A DNA stretch of 64,000 nucleotides from Hawksworthiomyces lignivorus (lineage: Eukaryota > Ascomycota > Sordariomycetes > Ophiostomatales > Ophiostomataceae). The stretch lies in NCBI GenBank assembly GCA_002917075.1, contig NTMA01000026.1, forward strand, positions 248,001-312,000, written 5' to 3'. How positions within the stretch are numbered: the stretch's first letter is position 1; each line of letters starts with the position of its first letter. This document shows positions 58,245 to 64,000 of this stretch, one piece after another. The notes below the pieces were generated by a model. That model saw only the letters and a list, made by a program, of their open reading frames with translations, made no database searches and was not told where the DNA came from. Made by a program: the position numbers and the translations under genes.

Positions 58245-58345
58245 CTGCGGCGTTGCTTAAGCTGCGTAACCTGCGCAGAGGTGTTTAGTGCTAGTGTCAA
58301 AGTGTTAGCGCCGGTGTTTGACCCCCCAAGGAGACCCATGATTTG
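58245..58345 (+). repeat. Dispersed repeat, copy C
   Basis: Carries AACCTGCGCAGAGGTGTTTAG, then GTTAGCGCCGGTGTTTGACC. It is related to copy B (same strand) and copy A (opposite strand at 36183-36290). No coding content. Confidence 0.55.
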
Positions 58346-59862
58346 TGAAGACTCGGCGAAGATATTCGGGACAACTAGTCAATTATTTTCTGTGATCATT
58401 AGGGCTGTCCTGTTTTCGCCAGAAGGAAAGTACGTCCTTTGCAGGTCCATTACCCATAATCCACCCGTAGCTACGCGGCAATCTGACAAACATATAACAA
58501 ATAAGCTTAACACTTAGTAGAGGACTTGCAATAGTGAATTCATAGTTGCCCGATGATCTGTATTATTTGCGAGCCAGTTGTTCTCGTGATATGATTCCTC
58601 GCCTTCTCCAGTCCATCGGAACTGCCATACCTTTGATTTATGTATCGTACTACTTAGCAAAAAGTACCCCATGCCTTAGACAACATGAATGAGTGGTCAG
58701 GGGGGGGAGACGGTACGTGCCTACATGTATTTTTGAGTATAGGGTGAATATTCATGAGGGGACTGTATGCTTGACCAATATGACAATATATACGCTGCGA
58801 ACTTATATGTTTCTTATTTTAGTATGACTTTCTGACAGAATGACAAGGAAATAGAAGCCGGATACCGAAGTACTGCAGAAATAGCAAATTTGTAATAGAA
58901 TAGTACTCCATACTTCTTTCTTATTCGCTTTCTTCTTTTTTTACACTATTGAAGGTGTAAACCCGGAAAAGCGGCGATGGGATCAGCTCGAATAAAGATT
59001 GTAAAAGTGAAAACGAAAAAAAAAGACAAGTGACAAATTATATTCAATGTTACGATAAAGCAAAAAAGGATAAAAGAGAAACTCTCTCTTTAGTCAAATA
59101 TCGACCAACAGAGAAAAAAAGAATCACGCGAGAGCGTCCAAATTTACACCTTCCTTTTTATGATTCTGCACAGACTAGGGCCATTCCGTGCCGCCCACAT
59201 CGCCTCCTCCTTCCATTTCCTTATCACGAACTCATTTGAAATATGGAAAATTAGGCTACAGCGGATGGTTCTGCAATTGGTTCTTCTGGTTTCTTTCAAG
59301 TTGACTTTAAAACTTGAGAACGGTTAGCCACGGCTGATTAGTGTTTTCGAGAGTAAGTCATTGTTTATGTACCTTCCTTTTTGACCTAAACGTTGAGGGG
59401 TTTTACGGCACGGCGAGTTAATATATGGCGTGCGGCGTACAGACCATCGACTTATACCCTTATCCCATAGGAGAAAGCCTCCTAGAAGCTTGTCGTGTGA
59501 TAAAGGACAGCATATACTTGTTTTATTTGGTATAGACAGACCACCAAGTGTCATAATTGTCATGAGCCACGAAGGGAGCGCACCGAGATATCGCCGGTGG
59601 CACATTATGGTCTATAGATAATTGGAATGCGTTACGACATTCCAGATACGAGTATCCTTTCTCTTTTTGGGTTGGGGGGGTGGAATGACTTGCGATTGCC
59701 TTGTATCAAACGGAGGAGGTAATCAGGCTGTTAACTTCGAACTACATTCAAGAATCACTTGTATAAAGATATGGGACTTCCACCGTCAAGCCCATCCTTT
59801 TCTGGACGTCCTGCAATACTATCCCTGAAGACAGAAATCAACTCCCCTTGATTCATTACAAC

Positions 59863-60293
59863 ATGCATGCGATAAAATTTCTCCTCACTGCATCTGCGGT
59901 GCTGTGCAGTGCCGGGGGAGTTTCGGAACTCGAAGAAGTATACCGCCGTGTTGACGATGGCTCTGTGGTACCTAGCCTCGAGCAGCTCCGCTACCAGTAC
60001 AGAGACACAGACTTCGAAATTGAGCCGAGGTCCGATCTCACAGGACTCAGTGGGACATGGAAACGATCAGGTACAGAAACTAGCCGTGCAATTGTGATTT
60101 ATTTAATAAATTGGCAAAAAGGCTGACAAGATTAGAGGATGGTGCTCGCTGTATATGCGGTGAGTGCTGCATCGCCCAGTCGAACAATGCATTTTGCGGG
60201 AAGGTAGCGGGGTGTCCGTCAGGGTGTTGCCAGAAACAGTCGGATGGGACATGTCCGTTTGCTATATCTTGCTGTACTATCTGCCGGAAGTAA
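59863..60293 (+). CDS. Small secreted cysteine-rich protein (effector candidate)
   Basis: Two exons (59863-60070 and 60136-60293; intron GTACAG...GATTAG) join in phase to 121 residues. The N-terminus is a signal peptide (MHAIKFLLTASAVLCSAGG). A ~45-residue acidic spacer follows, then a compact C-terminal domain with twelve cysteines spaced C-x-C-x2-CC-x8-C-x5-C-x3-CC-x7-C-x5-CC-x2-C. The even number suggests six disulphides. I do not recognise the family. Signal, small size and cysteine density are typical of fungal effectors or extracellular defence-type peptides; which, if either, is unknown. The acceptor at 60135 is chosen because the earlier AG (60130) leads to an immediate stop. Confidence 0.72.
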
Positions 60294-60549
60294 TGGTCAT
60301 CACGTTCGTTGATACATAGGTCAAGATATCTAAGGTACTGCATCCTTTTGTACGCAGTCTGGATTATGATAAGTAAGAAAACCATCTCGATTAATTCTTA
60401 CTAGCATGGTCCACAGCTGCCGCAGGATGCTTCAAGTTCTTCGTCCATAGAATATCAAAAGTATTAAGTATCATTCAACACGAGCCTACGAAAGGATAAC
60501 GAATAACTCTTATACATGTATATTGCCCATTCATCGAGAACAATCCTTT

Positions 60550-61389
60550 TTATAAAGAAGATGCACTTAAGATTAGCACCGGAATCAAGTCGATCACATC
60601 ATCTTCCGAAGTCTGACCATTAACAGACCATTGGAGAAGACCGGAAAGGGGTTGGGATAACTTTAGGAGCGGCGCCGTATCCAAAGGCTGTCCTACCGGC
60701 GTGCACGACAGGGCAAGATTGTTGACGGCCGGGCTGCAAGTAAGCGGATGCATTGTACTCCAGTTTACATTTGCAGCGTCTATAGACAAGGCAAACCCGT
60801 TTAAATCAACAATGTTATCTTCCATGAGATAGTTCGTACCAGTTTCTTGATTGACCTCTAGGCGAAACACTGCAGCATCGTTTGCAGTATCTTGACTGTA
60901 GACGATGATGTAATCGCCGTCAGTGGAAGGTCGGATGTAACTTTCGTCGATAGCAGTGTTGGTCGGATCGCGTACTTTTATGTAAAAGCCGGAAGTCGTA
61001 ACTGAGGAGAAGGAGTTGAAGCTTGAGGAAATGCTGTTGCTGGAGAGAGGAACCGAAGGCGATGAACTAGAGCTCGATTCTAGGCCACTACATGGGGATT
61101 CTGATAGCAGCAAAGAGTTGGAGCTGGAGGACAGACTGCTAGCAGAGATGGCTGAGAGGAGAACTGTATTGAATGGAACAGTACTAATGGGAAGAGCTGA
61201 TAATGGCGAACCAGAGCTCGAGTCTAGATCGCTACAAGGGGATTCCAATAGTAATACAGTACTGGTGATGGCTGCCGGACTTGGAGATACAATGGAGCTG
61301 GTGCTGCTTCGGGATAAGCAAAAGCATAAATCAGCACACGCCAACGAGGCAAAAGCTAGAACGCAAAGACTGAGCGAGAGGATGCGCAT
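60550..61389 (-). CDS. Serine-rich secreted protein with unknown C-terminal domain
   Basis: Single exon. The frame is open further upstream, but the ATG at 61389 begins a clear signal peptide (MRILSLSLCVLAFASLACA), so I start there, giving 279 residues. A ~110-residue Ser-rich region follows, with two copies of a LLLxESPCSxLxSSS motif, likely O-glycosylated. A ~140-residue globular part comes last (GFYIKVRDPTN, DGDYIIVYSQD, FRLEVNQETG, LLQWSVNGQ). This layout, a Ser/Thr-rich stalk before a beta-rich domain, is common in secreted or wall-associated fungal proteins. The family is not recognised, and no GPI signal is evident although the last residues are hydrophobic. It converges with the cysteine-rich protein gene 256 bp away. 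Confidence 0.72.
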   Translation of the reverse strand: MRILSLSLCVLAFASLACADLCFCLSRSSTSSIVSPSPAAITSTVLLLESPCSDLDSSSGSPLSALPISTVPFNTVLLSAISASSLSSSSNSLLLSESPCSGLESSSSSSPSVPLSSNSISSSFNSFSSVTTSGFYIKVRDPTNTAIDESYIRPSTDGDYIIVYSQDTANDAAVFRLEVNQETGTNYLMEDNIVDLNGFALSIDAANVNWSTMHPLTCSPAVNNLALSCTPVGQPLDTAPLLKLSQPLSGLLQWSVNGQTSEDDVIDLIPVLILSASSL

Positions 61390-63181
61390 TGCGAATTGAG
61401 TCGATAAAAAATCAGCAGGAGAGAGCGAACGGACAATATTGGTACAAAAGGACAAGGATTTTCGGTGGAAGTCTGAGTTGTTCCAATGTATTTTCGCAGT
61501 GCTGTTCATTTATATTTCGTGTTGAACACGTACTACATAGGTTTAACAGAATCGAGTAAATTTTGATTTAGATTTTTTTTTCTGATTGTCTTTCTTCTTT
61601 TGTTTTATATATATATATGTATATATATATATATAAAAGAAAGAAAAATCTATGTTCACCATGATACCCTTATACAGAGTCAATAGTATAATAGCATTCC
61701 AGCAATAGTTGAAAACCCACCATACCAAGAAAGAGGTGTTGAACTACGTGACTATGGCAGTCGGAGAAAAGAGCCCCAAAGCACCATCTCGCTCTATATT
61801 CTTGGCACATTTCAACTCCAGCTGAGATTTTAACCTTGATCCTTCATCCCTTGCTTAGAGCGATTCAGACTAGAGAGAGAGAGAGCGGCACAAATAACTA
61901 TTAGCTTCTAGGATGGTCATCGTATCTTATAACCATTATCAGATTGTCCTTTTAAGTATTGATTGAAAAAATACTAAGAAAGTATTTGTCGTTCCTTTTC
62001 TTTGCTTTTATGTCTTATTTTTTTCCACATTTAAATTTCCGTGTTTCTTCGCAAAGTATTAGCACACTCAATACCTTATCAGCGTAACGAATCAAGCACG
62101 TCGTCCGAAATAGATGCTGTCGTCTTGAGAATCCAATCTCAGTGGTAGATGGAATATTTCTATCCTCTCAGATCTTATTTACGAAATAACGCTTGTTGTG
62201 ATAATGGGAAGCTACATCTTCCATATACTTGTCTTACAAAGTGGAGGAGGGAAAAGCATATCTATTGGCGACATAATGAGACTCATGCCGTACGATAATA
62301 AACATGGCAGGCCTTCCCACTTTCAATGGCAGCATGGGAGTCAACTATGACATCAGAAAGTACACATAAGGTACATCATGCAGTTTTCATTCGCTCAATC
62401 AACGGTCTGGGATACAGATTGTATCTCACTATAAGGCATCTGATCCATGCACTCGTGACCAGAGCGTCGCGATATCATGCCAATTCTAATTCCCCTACAG
62501 TCACCAAATGTATATTAATCCGCTGTTCGATGTAATGAAGTATATTAGAAACGGTGATATTTAGGAGAAAGATTTTAAAACTGCGTGCAATATAAGCTGG
62601 AATAGGAAGCGCAATCTCTTTATTTCATAGGTGGATTCTGACTGAAAATTCATGGTATTCATTAAGTGGAAGATGTGATTCATTAACATTATGGAGAATG
62701 CATTGTGTTGTTGATTAAGCCCAAGTGGTCTACGCCTAATTGCCTCACTATTTATCTATGCGATAGAGGTGCCTTAGGCCCTTAGAATACTGGCCTCTGA
62801 TTGGTCAGAGTTATGCACTCGCTGACAGTTTTATACAGCTACGTGGAGTGAGACATAGTGGGATCTTGATGTGCTAAACCTAGGTAGTTTTAGACGATCT
62901 GCGTTGATGTTGATGCGCCTCGGGATAGCTTCGATTCTCGGTGGAAAATTCGACCATGATTTCTTATGCTGACGGTAAGCCAAGTGGTTCACCACCCCAC
63001 TTTCTCCTTTCGACGCTGACGTCTAGAAGCGTTTGAAATTTCAGTTCATACGGAGAAACTATAATAAAGAAGAAACCCCAAGACTGATGGAACTCGAGTC
63101 ATCGCTGGTTTCTTCGCCATATATTTGTTCATGCACTGCAGCCACCACGCAACTACATTCACAGTCACGCTGATACAAAAG
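61390..63181. other. Intergenic region with AT microsatellite
   Basis: A TA-dinucleotide repeat lies at about 61607-61635, with small GA repeats at about 61876-61886. Otherwise A/T-rich with no gene, RNA or transposon recognised over 1.7 kb. Confidence 0.4.
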
Positions 63182-63662
63182 ATGAGCATTCTACCGTCTA
63201 CCGAGAAGGGGTATCTCCCCTACTTCCTTCTATATGTAATAATGCCCTGAGCGCCTTGCTGCTGGACTTTTTTGTGCCCTTCACTTGAGCCACATGCTAA
63301 ATGCTTCATCTTAGACCAGTCTTTCTGCGCTTATTCATTCGGCGGTCACCTACGCGCGGCCGCTATCTGCCCTACGCCAGTTTTCTGGGCCGTCCGCGCC
63401 GCCCAAGCACGCACTGTTGGCCCACGTCTACGGTGTTAAGAACATCTACACGGGGCTCATTCGCCTTTATGCAGCTTATCATATCACCAACGCGCAGCTA
63501 TACGACCTAGCCACGTGGACGTTCGTCGGTGTGTTGATCCTGTACAGCACCGAGCACCTCGTTTGGCGCACCGTCGGCGCTAAGGAGGCAGCCATACCGT
63601 ACATTACCGTCGCTATTGCTCTAGTGTGGCTGCAGACTTACAGAGACTGGTATCTTGGGTAG
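63182..63662 (+). CDS. erg28: Erg28-like ergosterol biosynthesis scaffold protein
   Basis: Two exons (63182-63235 and 63315-63662) join in phase to 133 residues, typical of Erg28. It starts MSILPSTEKGYLPYFLLY; the second exon continues as a membrane segment (SLSALIHSAVTYA). GPSAPPKH follows, then the conserved VKNIYTGLIRLYAAYHITN, where Erg28 has a closely similar motif, and two more membrane segments (ATWTFVGVLILY, IPYITVAIALVWL). In yeast Erg28 is an ER membrane protein that tethers the C-4 demethylase enzymes Erg25-Erg26-Erg27. The donor GTAATA is slightly weak but gives the right join. No defect seen. Whether this is the sole copy or an extra paralogue cannot be told from this window. Confidence 0.85.
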
Positions 63663-64000
63663 ATGACGTAGCTGGATGGTGTACTGATGGAACGAACTTG
63701 AACGACATGTTGAAAGCAGTGTACAATAACAATTAGAAGAGTATTGCGTATCGACAATTCCTAATTGCGGTTCTGTCCAGTGTCCCGGCGAAATAATCTT
63801 CCAATCAGTGACAAAGTGATCACTGCTAACTTCTCTTGCCTGTCGGGTTATTAACTGGCCTCGTGTGGCACAGCACATGCATACATAGCCAGAACCAGGA
63901 GCGGAGTCTCTAAAATCTGAATACTCCACCACTTTACCGCTTTACCACATGGACACTCGCATGGTCGTGCGGTGGACAAAAACTCACTACGCATGCATTC
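63663..64000. other. 3' flank at window edge
   Basis: No gene or repeat recognised after the Erg28-like stop. Confidence 0.35.

Larger units (their letters stand above)
57541..59862. other. Gene-poor region with repeat-derived sequence
   Basis: No convincing gene. It holds a GC-rich inverted-repeat-bounded element (57694-57965) and dispersed repeat copy C (58245-58345), both listed separately. From 58.5 to 59.8 kb the sequence is A/T-rich with purine tracts; short frames have no family resemblance. Confidence 0.4.

Overview
The window looks like an accessory region of a filamentous ascomycete (Pezizomycotina) nuclear genome. Many coding regions become continuous only after removing short GT-AG introns with CTAAC/CTGAC-type branch sites. 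The gene families are typically fungal: HET domains, NB-ARC/TPR receptors, Clr5, 2EXR, Zn(II)2Cys6, LysM/CBM18 and an Erg28-type protein. I assembled all exon structures by hand from splice signals and reading phase; none has been checked against transcripts or databases.

Layout. 0-10 kb is ordinary metabolism: an alpha/beta hydrolase, an allantoate-permease-type MFS transporter (7 exons, one GC-AG intron), an Ahp1-type peroxiredoxin and a 6-exon cytochrome P450. 11.6-14.6 kb holds a Clr5-HET fusion. 15.4-22.4 kb is a decayed catabolic or secondary-metabolite-like block. It has a chimeric MFS::aldehyde-dehydrogenase pseudogene, an apparently intact 4-coumarate-CoA-ligase-like gene ending in a PTS1-like AKL, and a second aldehyde dehydrogenase that is frameshifted and lacks its 3' end. 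22.8-26.6 kb is a rearranged patch: the 3' end of an unknown gene, a GC-rich scrap of an S9 peptidase, and a 5'-truncated HET-NB-ARC-TPR relic with a damaged P-loop.

28.8-35.3 kb carries a frameshifted HNH-nuclease gene, a 2EXR protein, a short-chain dehydrogenase and a C2H2 plus Zn(II)2Cys6 transcription factor. 35.5-42.2 kb is the strangest stretch. It contains a MITE-like palindrome, a 5'-truncated LysM/chitin-binding gene that has lost many cysteines to tyrosine, and a roughly 2.9 kb island in which CpG far outnumbers GpC and which contains an ankyrin-repeat relic.

42.6-57.5 kb is rich in self/non-self recognition genes: a multi-exon protein with a STAND-type N-terminal helical domain, an aminoglycoside-phosphotransferase pseudogene, a membrane-anchored unknown protein head-to-head with an intact HET-NB-ARC-TPR receptor, and a HET-6-like protein. 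57.7-63.7 kb holds an LTR/MITE-like element, a 12-cysteine secreted protein, a serine-rich secreted protein and an Erg28-like gene.

Overall, conserved metabolic genes at the left and an Erg28-like gene at the right flank a fast-evolving region. It is enriched in heterokaryon-incompatibility or innate-immunity type genes, candidate secreted effectors, dispersed repeats and pseudogenes. Several of the inactivating changes fit C-to-T mutation in CpA, as in repeat-induced point mutation (RIP).
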